Origin: Gaertneriomyces semiglobifer
Lineage: Eukaryota; Chytridiomycota; Chytridiomycetes; Spizellomycetales; Spizellomycetaceae
Assembly (NCBI GenBank): GCA_025558075.1
Contig: JAHLKF010000030.1
Location: forward strand, 1 to 64,000
Direction: 5' to 3'
Length of the DNA stretch: 64,000 nt
Of the stretch, positions 11,157 to 29,975 are shown in pieces; within the stretch, counting starts at the first letter, position 1, and every line of letters begins with the position of its first letter. The notes below the pieces were generated by a model that had not been told where the DNA came from, did no database searches, and was given only the letters and a program-made list of their open reading frames with translations. The position numbers and the translations under genes were made by a program.

Positions 11157-13270
11157 TCAGAAAGGACGGCGAAGCTTGTACTCGGGTTTTTGGCCTTTGT
11201 AGAAAGCCACCGTCTTCTTGGCCTTCTCTGCGATAGCTTCGGGAGTGATGCCGAACTTCTCATAAAGTTGCTTGTACGGACCACTCGCACCAAAGGTGTC
11301 AATACCGATGGAAGCGTGCGCGTACTTGGCCCAGCCGTAGGTCGACATGGCCTCGACGCTGACCACAGGGACACTTTCTGGGAAGACGGACTCCTTGTAT
11401 TCTTGAGATTGCTCATCAAACAACTCCATACAAGGCATAGAGACAACACGCGCTTTTACTCCCTCCTTGATCAAGATATCCGCTGCCTCAATGACAATGG
11501 AAACTTCGGATCCGGTGGCCACAAAGCAGATATCTGCCTGACCATCCGCGTTGTGAACAACGTAAGCTCCTTTGCGGACAGCCTCAACCGATGAACCAGG
11601 AAGGTTCGGCAAGTTTTGCCTGGTAAGGATCAAGGTTGATGGCCTGTGAACGTTCTCCAAGGCGACGAGGTAAGCTCCAGAAACCTCATTTCCGTCAGCG
11701 GGACGGATGTTGAGAATGTTGGGTAAAGCACGCATTTCCGCCAATGTTTCAATGGGCTGGTGAGTAGGGCCGTCCTCACCAAGACCAATAGAATCGTGGG
11801 TCATGATGTACAATACTTGGTGCTTTGACAACGCACTCAGGCGCACTGCGCCAAGAGCATAGCTGATAAAGTTGAAGAACGTGGCACAGAAGGGGATTGA
11901 CGCGCCATAGGCGTGTATACCATTGCAGATAGCGGCCATTCCATGTTCACGTACGCCAAAACGGATGTACCGACCAGCGTAAGTACCAAACCCAGTTTCT
12001 TTCGCCTGGAAATCCTCCGCGCCCTTCCATCTGGTCAAATTGGACCCTGTAAGATCTGCAGATCCACCGATAAGCTCAGGGAGCTCGGGAGCAATCTTGT
12101 CCAATACAATTTGAGAGAGTTTCCGAGTAGCAACGGGAGCATCAGCTGCAGTGTAGCGGGGGAGCGACTCTGCAAATCCTTTCGGAAGTTCTTTGTTGAT
12201 TCGCCTCGTCAGCTCAGCGCCAAGTTCGGGGAACTCTTTGGAATAAGCGTCGAACAGCTTCTTCCAGGCAGATTCGGCATCTTCACCCTTCTTCAATGTA
12301 TTCTTGTTGTAGTGATCGTACACCTCGGCCGGTACGTGAAATTTCTGTTCAGGGTTGAAACCAAACTTGGATTTCACGTTCATAATGTCAGAGTCGCCAA
12401 GAGGTGCGCCGTGAACCTTCTCCTCCCCTTGATTCTTGGATCCGAAGCCGATCGTGGTGCGCACCTTGATTAGCGAGGGCTTGTTGGTAACCTTTTTAGC
12501 TTCCTCGATGGCACGAGCAATGCCCTCGACATCGTGATCGCCATCTGAGATGGAAATAACATGCCATCCGTATGCCTCGAAGCGCTTTGGCACGTCTTCA
12601 GTGAATCCAAGGGCTGTGTCGCCATCAATTTGAATGTGGTTATCGTCATACAGACAGATAAGTTTACCGAGCTGCAAGTGACCAGCCAGAGATACAGCCT
12701 CAGCAGCGACACCTTCTTGCAAGCATCCATCACCGGTTATGCAGTATGTGTAGTTGTTGAACAGATCGTAGCCGGGCTTGTTAAAAGTCGCTGCAAGATG
12801 AGCCTCAGCAATCGCAAGACCAACGGCGTTAGAGATACCCTGACCCAATGGACCAGTAGTGACCTCAATTCCAGGAGTCGAATGGCCTGTCTCCGGATGA
12901 CCAGGAGTTTTACTGTCAATTTGGCGGAAGGACTTGAGGTCATTCATGGACAGGTCGTAGCCGGTCAAGTGGAGCATCACGTAGAGCAATGCGCAAGCAT
13001 GGCCGTTAGAGAGAACAAACCGATCTCTGTTGATCTATGCCATCGGGAGTTGAAAATCAGGCGATTTACTGAAAGCGGTGGTTTGCACAGAAAATCACTT
13101 ACCCATTGAGGGTTTTTCGGGTTGGCAGTGATGAACTTTGAGAATAGGACATGAGCAACGGGAGCTAATCCCATAGGTGCTCCGGGGTGACCACTATTCG
13201 CCTTTTGGACGACGTCAGGAGCAAGCGTCCTGATGGTGTTGATAGCGAGGGTGTCAATCTCCGAAGTCAT
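11157..13270 (-). CDS. TKL1: Transketolase
   Basis: This thiamine-diphosphate enzyme of the non-oxidative pentose phosphate pathway transfers two-carbon ketol units between sugar phosphates in the cytosol. Two exons, 13270-13103 and 13034-11157, give about 681 residues, the normal length. Visible motifs: SGHPGAPMG near residue 25, [10 protein letters not shown] across the splice site, GDGCLQEG for ThDP/metal binding, [15 protein letters not shown] in the pyrimidine domain, and the C-terminal domain with [15 protein letters not shown]. The start at 13270 ([10 protein letters not shown]) matches the usual cytosolic N-terminus. An in-frame upstream extension to 13366 is open but has no supporting similarity, so a targeting peptide is not claimed. 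Confidence 0.97.
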
Positions 13271-13639
13271 TTTCTTGAGATATGAAAGGGGATGATGACG
13301 GTAAACTAAGTGAGCGCTAGCCAGCGAAATATAGCGCTTCCTGCCAAGTGTGGTGATGGAATGCACAAGGTTTAGTCCTGGTGCAAGTGCTCCTACTGAC
13401 AGGTGTGCATGTGTGGGGCGAGATTGAAAAGCGATGGACTTCCGATCACCCAGAAAGTATCACGAAACACTTAAACATTGGACGTAAAAGTAACTATCAA
13501 CACAGTACAGTAATTAAGTAAAACGCTACCGCTATTCCCCCCCAACTCAGGAATCAAGCGCAAGGCTCAGTAGGCCTGGCTACACTCCGTACTCTGACAA
13601 GGCTATCCATTCAGTCAGCCCACCAGGACCTAACATGAC
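13271..13639 (-). promoter_or_regulatory. Upstream region of transketolase
   Basis: These 369 bases separate the transketolase start from the stop of the next minus-strand gene. They should hold the transketolase promoter and the upstream gene's 3' end. A run of eight C residues occurs near 13537. No clear TATA box or other factor site was identified. Confidence 0.4.
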
Positions 13640-14026
13640 CTAATGCTGGCGATGGGCCAAGATACTAAACCTGCTATGTTGCCTACTCTTCTCCTCCATA
13701 ATAGCTTGTTCATATAATGCTCTAGCTCGCTCCACAGGTGTCATGTCTGGCGAGGTGTGGAAAACTCCGTGGTATCCCGGGCGAAGACCTTGCTGCTCCA
13801 TACCTTGATGAAGGGTGTCCCCGCGACTAACAACTATCCCACCAATTTTGGCAAGCGGAGCTTTGCGCAACAAGTCCTTTTGTTCTTCCTCAGCTAAAAG
13901 CTGTTGTGCACGTCCTGCCAATCACGGTTGAGTAGGTTGCACGTGCCGGAAAAGGGGAGCAGGTCCTGTAACCAACTTACTGAGCGCCCGAATGCTCTGA
14001 GGGCTTGGTTGGTGGATATAGTCCAT
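13640..14026 (-). CDS. Small protein of unknown function (106 aa)
   Basis: Two exons, 14026-13981 and 13914-13640, join in phase through a canonical 66-nt GTAAGT...CAG intron and give 106 residues. The sequence starts MDYIHQPSPQSIRAL, then has a helical charged segment (RAQQLLAEEEQKDLL), a middle block (KIGGIVVSRGDTLHQGM) and a C-terminal helix (VERARALYEQAIMEEK). There is no signal peptide, membrane segment or catalytic motif, and I do not recognise the family. The clean intron, a proper ATG and the compositional regularity support a real gene over a chance frame. The next gene upstream is CFAP57, divergently transcribed, so the two may share a 640-bp promoter. Confidence 0.6.
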
Positions 14027-14665
14027 AGTATTCAATGATTGTCACCTCACCGTCCTTTTGCGGTAACAGAAAACCTGCGGTTATGGCTATTGTCGATTCT
14101 ATAACCAATCCTGTGATATAGGACTGTACAGACACCGTCAGTTAAGATGAGCGAGGACCTGTTGCGAAACTATTTATTTATGATGCTCCACCCGACCTGT
14201 GATGGAAGGCGTATCCATAATGTGGTTGCAGGCTTTCAGTGGGAAAAAGCGGGTCCGCTTTGCTTCGGGAAGCTCCTGCACGCGATGTGAGCGGTGGGGT
14301 TCGTTACGCGTAGCTGTATAGTTATTCCGTCAAGCTCTATTCATAGAAACTGTTCAATTTTTTTGGTGATGTTGATGCGATCAAGTCGGTGGGTTAGCAA
14401 AGTTCTCCACGGGGCTCCGCGAAAAACGTTTGTCATTTGGAAAGGAAGCCGGTATCGTCAATGCTGCCGCTTGGTTGTTGTGTCTCAGAGTATGCGTTTC
14501 TTTTTCTTTGAAGAGAGTGCTTGGAAATTCGCCGAGTCAAGAGCAGTCGGGGAATTTTGGATAGATCGCAGATGTAGGCGATAAAAATACCCGCCCAGGT
14601 CAACTAGTCGACCAGTGACAGTAATAGACATTCGCTACTCAACATAATTTCTGGTTACTCTTCAG
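14027..14665. promoter_or_regulatory. Divergent intergenic region, small gene / CFAP57
   Basis: These 639 bases lie between the start codons of the minus-strand small gene and plus-strand CFAP57. A 96-codon plus-strand frame (14294-14584) is present but looks like noise. I see no recognisable motif such as an X-box, the RFX site found upstream of many animal ciliary genes, though that was judged only by eye. Confidence 0.4.
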
Positions 14666-21325
<6,660 letters not shown>

Positions 21326-22199
21326 TTTGATGTGTGATTATATGAGAGGCGTGAAATATGTAGATAGTCTACCAATTCCAACGAGATATCAGTCATCAAG
21401 CGTGTCCGAAAAAAACGTGTTCGAAATCTGTCAGTCTCATCCAAGAAATGCCAACCCATCCCATCATCTTGATCTCAACTGCTACCGTCGTCGATGGAGT
21501 TGAGGCCGTGAAAGTAGGCCGAGCCAGGACCCAAAGCAAACACGAGAAACTGTGCATCCAATCGCATACATCTACTCATACAACACGGTCCGTACACACA
21601 GACACTCACCTCTCTTTCGATGGCAGTCTCACCGTCGTCGTCGTCGTCGTCACTGATCGTCGCCGAGCGAGAGAGAGAGAGAGAGCACACAAAGGTATCT
21701 AAGGTATATGAGTGGGAAAACTGCGCGCGGGGGGGAGAGGAGACCGGGGAGGCGAACGAGGGAGCGAAGAGGGGGGCGCTTATAAGTCGCTGCGCTTGCG
21801 TTGAACGGCCCCATTCGGACACCTTTGATTGGACGCCGTTGAATGGGCCCGCTGGGGTTAGGGCTACGCGTTGTGAATAGGGTGGATGATGTAATACGCG
21901 TCCCTCGCGCGGGGAATTCCCATTCAACCTCGCCCAGCGAACCTGATTGCCTGACTGCTGCCCTCCCATTGTTTCCCTCGGGCCAGGTCCCGTTCGTTAT
22001 TATTGTGGATGTGGATGTGGACCGAGACCGTTGCGTCGGGTATTAGTGTACCTATTCATGCTTCCGTTCGATGATCGAATCAATCATGCAATTATAAAAT
22101 GGTCTCCACGCGTGGTGGCACAGCAGTGGCACAGTCGTAGGTTGGCGACGGCCCCGCTGTGAGTTTGCCTCCTTCCCACAGATACATAAGAATCGCTCC
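21326..22199. promoter_or_regulatory. Divergent promoter region, beta-tubulin / TBCK
   Basis: This 874-bp region separates two divergent start codons. It contains a GTC/CGT trinucleotide tract (about 21633-21651), a GA dinucleotide tract (about 21669-21686), a G-rich block (listed separately), a TATAAG-containing near-palindrome CTTATAAG at about 21779-21786, and a GTGGAT repeat at about 22004-22020. Conserved promoter elements cannot be assigned with certainty. Given that strong tubulin transcription is expected, the TATA-like box with the adjacent G/GA-rich tract is the best promoter candidate, and it would imply a 5' UTR of several hundred bases. Confidence 0.45.
21729..21776 (+). repeat. 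G-rich block, possible quadruplex
   Basis: Four G-runs of 7, 4, 3 and 6 bases lie within 48 bp on the plus strand, with loops of about 8-10 bases. They sit between the GA tract and the TATA-like box of the divergent promoter. The loops are long, so quadruplex formation is only a possibility. Confidence 0.4.
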
Positions 22200-24958
22200 A
22201 TGACCCGCAGTATGGCCGATCACACAAGTATTGCTATCCGCGGGCTTTCGCTTCGACATGACTCGAATGGTCCCGGTAGCACTGGGCCTGCGTCGCGAAT
22301 TGTGGGCCGGTTCCAGCTCCTGAAGACCGTTTCTGCTGGATCGCCGTACCTGTGTCAGTACCTGGAAGCTCAAAAGAGTGCCAAAGGTGCAGAGAGGTGT
22401 TAACTCGCCTGTCGTATAATCTTTTTCCTAGCTACTAATGCTCTGTCTTTCCGGACAGGTCAGCTATACGTTGTGTCAGAGCATCACAGCAGTTCCTTAC
22501 AGTCTCACGCTAGCCAGCAGTATGAGGGGATCACTTTGCATTCGCGTGACCTTGAACAATCATAATCCGACCAACTTCCGACATGTAGGGCCGACCTTGC
22601 GGTTCGAGATGTGCATCAGCTGCGTCAGTGGACATACCAAATCGCATCAGCGCTCTCGTATCTGTCGTCATATGGGATCCATCATGGAAACCTCTGTACC
22701 GCCAACATTTTGTTACATCCCACGGTAGTTCTCATACTTGCATTATTGAGTATGGGCGTCGTTTAATTTCGTAGCACTAGTTATCCATCCGACTCGCTCA
22801 CTATGGCCTTTGCTTTCTAACCGGAGGCGGTATTGATGCCCAAGAGCTCACACGCAGGCCTGAACTTCTGCCCCCAGAACTCATCCGTGGAGTTTCTGGA
22901 GTAGATGAGGAAAAAACAGATGTTTGGATGCTTGGAATGACCCTCGTTGAATTATATTTCGGAGCGCAGGCGCTCGTCATCCAGGATCCACAAGAGATGC
23001 ATGGGTTTCTACTGTCTCTTCTGTTACATGCTGAGAGTGGCCGAAATAGCTCAACTGAAGCAGAAGTGCCCTGGGTTGTACGTTCAATGATCGATACGGA
23101 CGAAGACTTGGACCCCAGTTTGGCCGAGTTTCTACGAGATTGCTTGAATCCGGATCCCGCTACACGGCCGAGAGTGGCGGACCTGCTGGCTCACCGTTTT
23201 TTGCAAACGGCTACTTCACCAGATTTAAGTTTGCAGGCTTCTATATTGGAAGACCCATTGACCGATCTAACCTTACCGCAGTTGTTCCATCTATGGAAGG
23301 TTGACGGCGGCAACATCGAAAATGAGTATAACAAATCCACTCAACACTTTGCGCCGTCCATCAACCGCCTGCCGTATCTCGTGCGTTTAGCCCAAGATCC
23401 TTTCAAAAGCGCTACATCTCACATGCAATCTGATTTGCTTGTTCAGGTTCCGCTGGAACCTGTGATTCGGAAGCTTGTTCACGCTCCGAAGGTGCGTTGG
23501 CGACCTGCTTACGGGAATGAGAGCTGGAAATCTCCACCGAACTGGACGAGTAGGCACGACTTTGAAATGCTCCCAGACTCTGTCAAGTTACATACGATAT
23601 CAAAGGAGAAGGATGTGTTGTACCAATACTACCGCATACGGCTGTTCATTCAACTCTTGCGGAATTATCCCGAAACCAAGGAAGAAATCATGTTAGAGGC
23701 CGTTACCGACATACCTCCGATTCTGCGGGGCCTCGTATGGGCGGCTGTCTTGGATGGGGACGAGTTACAAACCGCTCAAGATATGGATGAAGTTGTGGAT
23801 GATAACCTTGATCGCCAGCTTGCCCTGGATATTCCACGTTGTCATCAGTACAATGAGCTCCTATCCTCTCCGACCGGCCACTCCAAGCTCAAGCGATTGT
23901 TGAGATCCTGGGCGGCTATGGAAGCTGACTGTTACGTGTACTGGCAAGGTTTGGACTCTGTCTGCGCAGCTCCATTGAGTCTTAACTTCGCGGACGAGAC
24001 ATTAGCCCTTGAGACCATGCGCGCTTTTCTTCGTCGCTTTTCTGGAGGGTTCTTTGTGCAGGACAACTCCACAATCATGCACGAAACAATGATCACGTTC
24101 TCACAACTCATTGCGTTCCACGATCCTCTTTTGAGCGAACATATGCGAAAGTGCGGGCTGGAGCCACATCTTTTCGCCCTCCCTTGGTTTATGACCATGT
24201 ACTCCCATATCTTTCCCTTGGACAAGATATATGTGCTGTGGGACAACATCATCATTGGCCCGCGCTTCTTATTTCTCTTCATTGGTTGTGCAATTCTTCA
24301 TCAACTTCGTGATGATTTACTGCCAAGGGACTTCAATATGGCTATGCTACTGTTTTCGGATTTGGGTGCGATTGATATAGAACGATGTGTCGTACACGCA
24401 CATTCGCTTTATCGCGTAACACCGCCATCCGTTGTAGAGCACCTTTACGATATATTTGACACCCACGTGGTTCGTTTACCAATTGAGTTGCGGCAAAAAG
24501 AATTGCTTCCAAGCATTTCTATGGAGGATTACCGAGTAATGGAGCCGTTCTCCACCACATTTGATACCAGGAAGCCGTCTGCGTAAGTGTTGATACCTGG
24601 CTGCATGGGAAAGAGTCATGGGAACGAGTCACTCACACCATTACGTTTCGACAGCTACCATGCTGGACATATACCGTTCTCGCAAGACGTGCAGCCTGAC
24701 GCAGTGGATCCTCAGTTCTACCGCCAAATCGTGAACACACGCATGATATCAGGAAGGAATAAATATATCGTCGTCATACTTGACGAAAAGCGCAGTGGGA
24801 GCGAGTTTGCAAAGAAACTGTTGTGGACAGGCCAGCTCCCACATATCTGTTTACTGCAAGCGCACGAACTGCAACTTGAGCTAATCACGCCTTTCCTATG
24901 CGAGTGTCAACCTAACAGGGATATGTACGGACTCCACCGGTGTCGACAGTCGACATAG
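22200..24958 (+). CDS. TBCK: TBCK: pseudokinase-TBC-rhodanese protein
   Basis: In animals TBCK acts in endosomal mRNA transport (FERRY complex) and mTOR signalling. The N-terminal kinase-like region contains IVGRFQLLKTV and LCQYLEAQ, followed by IHHGNLCTANILL where kinases have HRD and by AHYGLCF where kinases have DFG. Both catalytic aspartates are therefore absent, as in a pseudokinase. The middle TBC (Rab-GAP) domain spans ILRGLVWAAVLDG, DIPRCHQYNELLSS, YWQGLDSVCAPL-like sequence and PWFMTMYSHIFPL. A C-terminal rhodanese-like segment begins AYHAGHIPFS after an in-phase intron (24583-24654). IPRCHQY has the TBC catalytic Arg, and YWQGLD the catalytic Gln. Exon borders in the kinase region (22.4-22.8 kb) and the last ~30 residues are uncertain. 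Confidence 0.93.
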
Positions 24959-25250
24959 TTTATGTCTGGTGTATGTTAAAAGAATTGCTATACCGCACAA
25001 AATGAATAGCCCAATTAAGGTTAGATATTGTAAATTGTAAATCGGCATTACGCGTGGACGTGCGTTCGTCTGCTGGCCTATTGCAACGGAGGATTAGCTC
25101 ATAGTCTAGTTTGTTTACGGAACAAGGTACCTGGACAAGATACCCACACTGCTCGCTGTCAATACACCTTCCATGCTGGAAAATGTGTACTGAACATCCT
25201 TTTCCAGTTCCTCCCGTTGATACTGCGAGGGAGCCATAATAAATAAAACG

Positions 25251-28200
25251 TTATTCAACACTAGCCGAACCTAAACCCACCGCGCGATCAACTTTATTCT
25301 TGCTGTACACGCTGTTCTTGGACGGGCGGGGAGCATCCGCTTCTGGTAGCTCGTTGACTAAATCCACCGGCACCGGCACGGATTGTGCTGTTTGCGTTGC
25401 CCCTGGCAGATGTCCTTTCTGTCCTTTCTTCAAATAAGCTGGGTGCAGGCAGTGAGAAAATGAGCGAAAGAGTAAGGTGGTTGCTGGCGACATACCATTC
25501 CATATTCGTATGGTGTTGTCCCAAGATGCAGATATATACTGGCATTTGTTTATGGGTACTTAGTATTCACATAGCCAACGGCACTCTCGCGACGAGTAGC
25601 TTACCTGATTTCGCGCAGCAACATGTATCACTGAACGGACTTCGTCGCCATGTCCCATATTCTTCTGTACCAACTGATCTCGCTGTTCCGGATCAAATAC
25701 GCGAATAAATTTGTCTTGAGATCCAGTAATGATTGCACCGTTAATGTTGTCAATGCAAAGCGCCGTAACGGGTCCAACGTTGTTGATGATCCGCAAGCAG
25801 GGGATGCCTTCGGCGGACCAAATGCGTACGGTGCGGTCTTCGGAACCTGTTACCCACTGCTTGAAGATTTTATTCCATCTCACCTAAATAAAGCAAGTGC
25901 ACGTTGAGACGCCGAATGGCTCGTTGAATATTTCGCCTTCAAGGTACTTGCTTGCGTCACTTCGGCTTCATGTCCATGTAAAACGGCACGCAGCACCATC
26001 TCACTCGCTCTAGGTGAGAAAGAGCGTATATAGGTGAGCTTGTCAGCGGAGGCGTAGCCAAACTCATTGCGTTCCGCGCTATATTCTAAATCTAGGATGC
26101 TGCCATCTGCCGCTAACTCCTCTTTCCCATATCCAGCTGACGCATTATTGAAAATGTCATGCAATTCAAAAACCTTCAGCAACGTGTTGTATGTCCATAA
26201 ACAAATCCGGCGATCGAAACCTGTGCTGAGCTAGATAATATCAGTGTTATGGCTACCTGGAGGATTGCCGTTGGATGCGGCTTCCCTACCAGCCAACTTG
26301 CGCCATCACGGCTGAAGCATGCTATTCCGGTTACGGCATCGTGATGCTCCTCAAGCGTGAACTTCATGGACATTCCAGCTACCCGGTTTGCTACGCTTTC
26401 ATCGGCTAGTAACCCTGCATCGATACCCTCTTCCGGCGGAGTTTCCGGGAGAAAGCTCATATTCTCTTCGTTGTAAGCATATCCGCCTGGCAATTGATCA
26501 TTAGCCCTGGCACATACCACGGAACAGCGAAGGTCTCACATACGAATTTTGCTGTCTTCGTAACCAGCAATGAGCATGTCTAGCTCCTCGGAATACGTCA
26601 TAGCGACGACGCCTGGCTTGGAAGTTGCCTCCCTTTCACGCCTTGGTTTACCATTGATCTTAGCTGCCGTGACCAGGCCTCTATACATTCCTTGACGCCC
26701 ACTAGCAGGCGTGCGAAAGGTCGCCGTTTTCTTTCGGCCCATAGCAAGCGCGTCCGTTGCCAACATTAATCCGTCTTCCTCAGACACGTCTTCCAAGTGC
26801 TGCCAAGTCTGTAACTTAGCAGATATACGCTTGTGTAAAGCGGCCTGCCGCAGGCGGCGGACCTCCGGAATGCGGGAAAATGTCGTTTCTAGCGGTGGCT
26901 CTTCCTGAACCTCCTCTTTAGGAATATCCAATATCTCCTGGCTGAAAGAGACCACGTTGAGCAGGTGGCTATCAAAGTACCCACACTGTTCACGCACCAC
27001 TCACCTGTACATGAAAGTATTAAGTTGCAATCTTTCCCACTTCCTTATGACCCCATCGTCACCTCCACTGAAAAACAACAATGGTTCTTTGGTCGCTGTG
27101 CAGAGGCGTGTTAAGCCCAGCAGTTGGAGAGCCAACATGCTACACTTACTGTATGCTAAGCATTCAACAACGTCCTGGTGGCCAGGCAGCAGCGTGACAG
27201 CTCCAAGTGGCGAGTGCTTCCATACCACGATGCAGCGGCGATTGGTAGACGCCAATACCTGATTTACCTCTGGAACAAAGACGAGATGCTTGAAGCAGGC
27301 TCCTCCCCCCGCCTCTGAAAATTGGTCGCCGCCTAACCGCACAAAGTCCGATACCTAATTGCAATTAACAATGCGGTAAGACGTGTATTGCAGTGGCGAG
27401 CGTCTTACATTAACTCCACTACGCGGATCATATACAATAGGGCTATGGCTGTTCGCAGCAATCCAAAGTGTTTGTGTAGGCAACACATAGCACAGGGACG
27501 TTATTGTGTCACTGGAAGCTGCATTTAAGGATCACCCTGGAGTAAGCGATCACGGAAGGCGCATCTCACCTCAGGCCCTCAAAGCGCTGGAGCAAATTGC
27601 CATCCAAAGACCACAGGCGTACAGAACGATCGAACGACCCGGTAATAAGCCTATTGGGTGCTTTATGAGTTTTCCAGCAGGCGATGAACGGGACAAGTAC
27701 GTTGTACCAGCTGTTGTCGGCATCCTTCCCGTATATCATGCATGAAATGGCGGCGTGGTGGGCATTGCTGATTACATTGGAAACTCGTAATTTGAGGTTA
27801 CCGTGGTGCGGTATGTCATAGATGACAATCTTCTGATCATAGCCCGCAGAGTAAAATCGGCCCTCCACTGAAACGACGCAGCTCACAATATCGTCGTGCG
27901 CCAAGCATGTCACCGAATGCTCTTCCAAGACATCCTTCGATACGCCCCGATTATCTTCGTTATTGACGCGCTGATAAATGCGAACGAGCTTATTACACCC
28001 AAGCATCAGTTGTTGGCGCCGTGGATTATACGCCAATGAATATATTGGCGAACCGGTTTCAACTTTTTGAATGGGCTTTCCATTCGTTCCCCATGCAATG
28101 AGCATCCCATCAATGGATACGCTAAATAGCACGCGATGCTCTCGAACATATAGTAAGCCAGTTACCCATCCAACGTGGTCCGTCAAGCATGAGAGGAACT

Positions 28201-28330
28201 TGCCCCCCTCATCCCACACTCTGATCACAGCATCTTCACCGGCGCTTAGAATCTCCCGCCGGTGCGGATTGTACTCCAGACAAAGAATCGGTTTGGAGTG
28301 CGCATCGTTGATGGTTTGTCGGTGTTCCAT
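25251..28330 (-). CDS. Large WD40-repeat protein, possibly ciliary
   Basis: A set of minus-strand exons encodes two WD40 propeller regions. The N-terminal one starts MEHRQTINDAHSKPILCLEY and includes LSAGEDAVIRVWDE and LITGSFDRSVRLWSLDG. The C-terminal one includes VTGSEDRTVRIWSAEG, ITGSQDKFIRVFDP and SASWDNTIRIWN, followed by a basic tail ending at 25251. Between them lies a charged, helical, non-WD linker (EVRRLRQAALHKRISAKLQ) of about 100 residues and a Lys/Arg-rich patch. The total is roughly 900 residues. There is no kinase, protease or membrane segment. The two-propeller layout with long linker resembles flagellar WD proteins, but I cannot name an orthologue. A possible upstream exon (MVLGKARQLVPY near 28.4 kb) did not join in phase, so the ATG at 28330 is used. 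Confidence 0.75.
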
Positions 28331-28745
28331 CGCTGCGGGGGGGTCGACTTTTACAGTTTCTCACGCGTGGATGGCACAAGCACATAGTCGGACTTACGTA
28401 AGGCACCAATTGACGCGCTTTGCCCAAGACCATGAAGTTGGGTTCAGCCAGTGATAAATATAGAACAACGCCATTAAGTTTTTTAAACCATCGGAGACAT
28501 TTCTCTTATTCAGCCCCCAAATGATGCTTCACCCACGCATTTTGGTGGATATGATGAAGCCCTCATTCATTCGGATGCTTAATGTTTGGTGTTTGTTCCG
28601 TTGGACCTGGGCTGTGTTCGACATCGCACTTCAATGCCGTCATACTGATTCCTGCGTCCAGAAAAGCCTGCTACAGTGTTCGGGTGAGAGTAGAGTATAT
28701 AACCACTAATCATACGGGCCCGGGTTCGGATTCATAACGCAGAAA
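28331..28745. promoter_or_regulatory. Divergent region, WD40 gene / FAM72
   Basis: These 415 bases separate divergent starts. A run of seven G at about 28338-28344 and a short plus-strand frame (28521-28709) are present, with nothing recognisable. An upstream non-coding exon of either gene could lie here. Confidence 0.35.
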
Positions 28746-29775
28746 ATGATTGAAATAGAATTAGGTAAGGAGAACCCGATCATGTCGTGATGTGAGATGA
28801 CTGACTGTTTTCGCAGGACAGGAAGCCGGGCGGTCCTACAGGGCTATACCAGCCGCAATTGCCACCATCCTGCGGCATCGAGAGCAGTTATTTCAGGCGG
28901 TCGATGCCGAGTATTCAGACTCTGTTTACTACGAGATCCCAACGCACGGTTATGGGATTCCTAATCCGCAGACAACCTCCAATTTGCGGCCAGCTTCCGC
29001 TAGAAATGGTGCGGAATAACGTATTTCTCTGGAAGTATCCTAGTACCGATGGCTTCTTTCTAGGCCGGTCACAGCAATATAGCTACACTCTGTCCACGGC
29101 AGAACCACGTTCGTGGAATCTTGCTAGCCGACATAGCCATCATGGGCCTACCAGTTCCACAAATTCCACCAATTCAGCCGACCATTTGCTGCCACAATTT
29201 CGCACCAAGGTTGTATGCGAATTGGCCTGCCGACATTGCAGTTCAAACGTGTGCCGGCGCGGTATGAGAGCGATTCTATTGGCCGATATGAATGTGGGTA
29301 CAAATATTGTTGGTGAATAGTTCTGGTTGTTGCTGAAGATTCATTCGTCACTTGAAGATTGAACTCTTTTCCACCGATATACCACCGAATGGTGTTCAAC
29401 TTGTCAATGAGGATTATCATACGCGTAATTGCCAGTGTAAAATTCGTGATACGGCGTGCTTAGGCTGGTGAGTCTTACAGTGTAAGTTCAGACAGCCACC
29501 ACATGCTGACCTTCCTAGTGGGAACATTATTGGATATCATGTCACTCAACCCTGCGAACCATGCATGGATGCTTGTAACAACGGTCATTTTTGGATGGTA
29601 TGAGTACCAATTTCATGGCGCTGCATATAATTGTCTCACATCACATTTGCAGTTTCATGCTGAAGGAGTCATCGGTAGTGAACGCGTGGATTTGTCGGGA
29701 AAGCGTTTATTGTGGGCTAGCTTGGCAAAGGCAGAGGTCGACGTTCCAAATGACTATGAGATCGTCTGCCGGTAG
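28746..29775 (+). CDS. FAM72: FAM72 homologue
   Basis: This is a small Cys-rich putative zinc-binding protein. In animals it binds the uracil-DNA glycosylase UNG2 and is expressed in proliferating cells. The FAM72 core is clear after splicing: VVCELACRHC, RGMRAILLADMN joined to IELFSTDIPPNGV, then NCQCKIRDTACL joined through a split Cys codon to GCGNIIGYHV, then PCEPCMDACNNGHFWM joined to FHAEGV. Four CxxC or Cys-Cys pairs match the family. The protein ends EIVCR at 29772. Upstream, an ATG at 28746 opens an exon (MIEIELG) that splices to about 70 residues, including AIPAAIATILRHREQL. This N-terminal extension is not part of known FAM72, and its link to the core (between 28.99 and 29.05 kb) is unresolved, so the true start may be later. 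Confidence 0.87.
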
Positions 29776-29975
29776 TTAACTATGAACTGTACTAGCCTAG
29801 GTGCCTAGATCAAACGTAGACGTAGAGTTGGATGGTTTTCGTCCTGTTTGTTCGTCATATACCCGCATATTCGCCTGTTTACAACACTATGCCTGGCGGC
29901 TTATGATACCATCTCATGTTGTCACAACTCTCGAGTTATTACCCGGACAGTATACAGGATAATCTTCGTTCGGGT

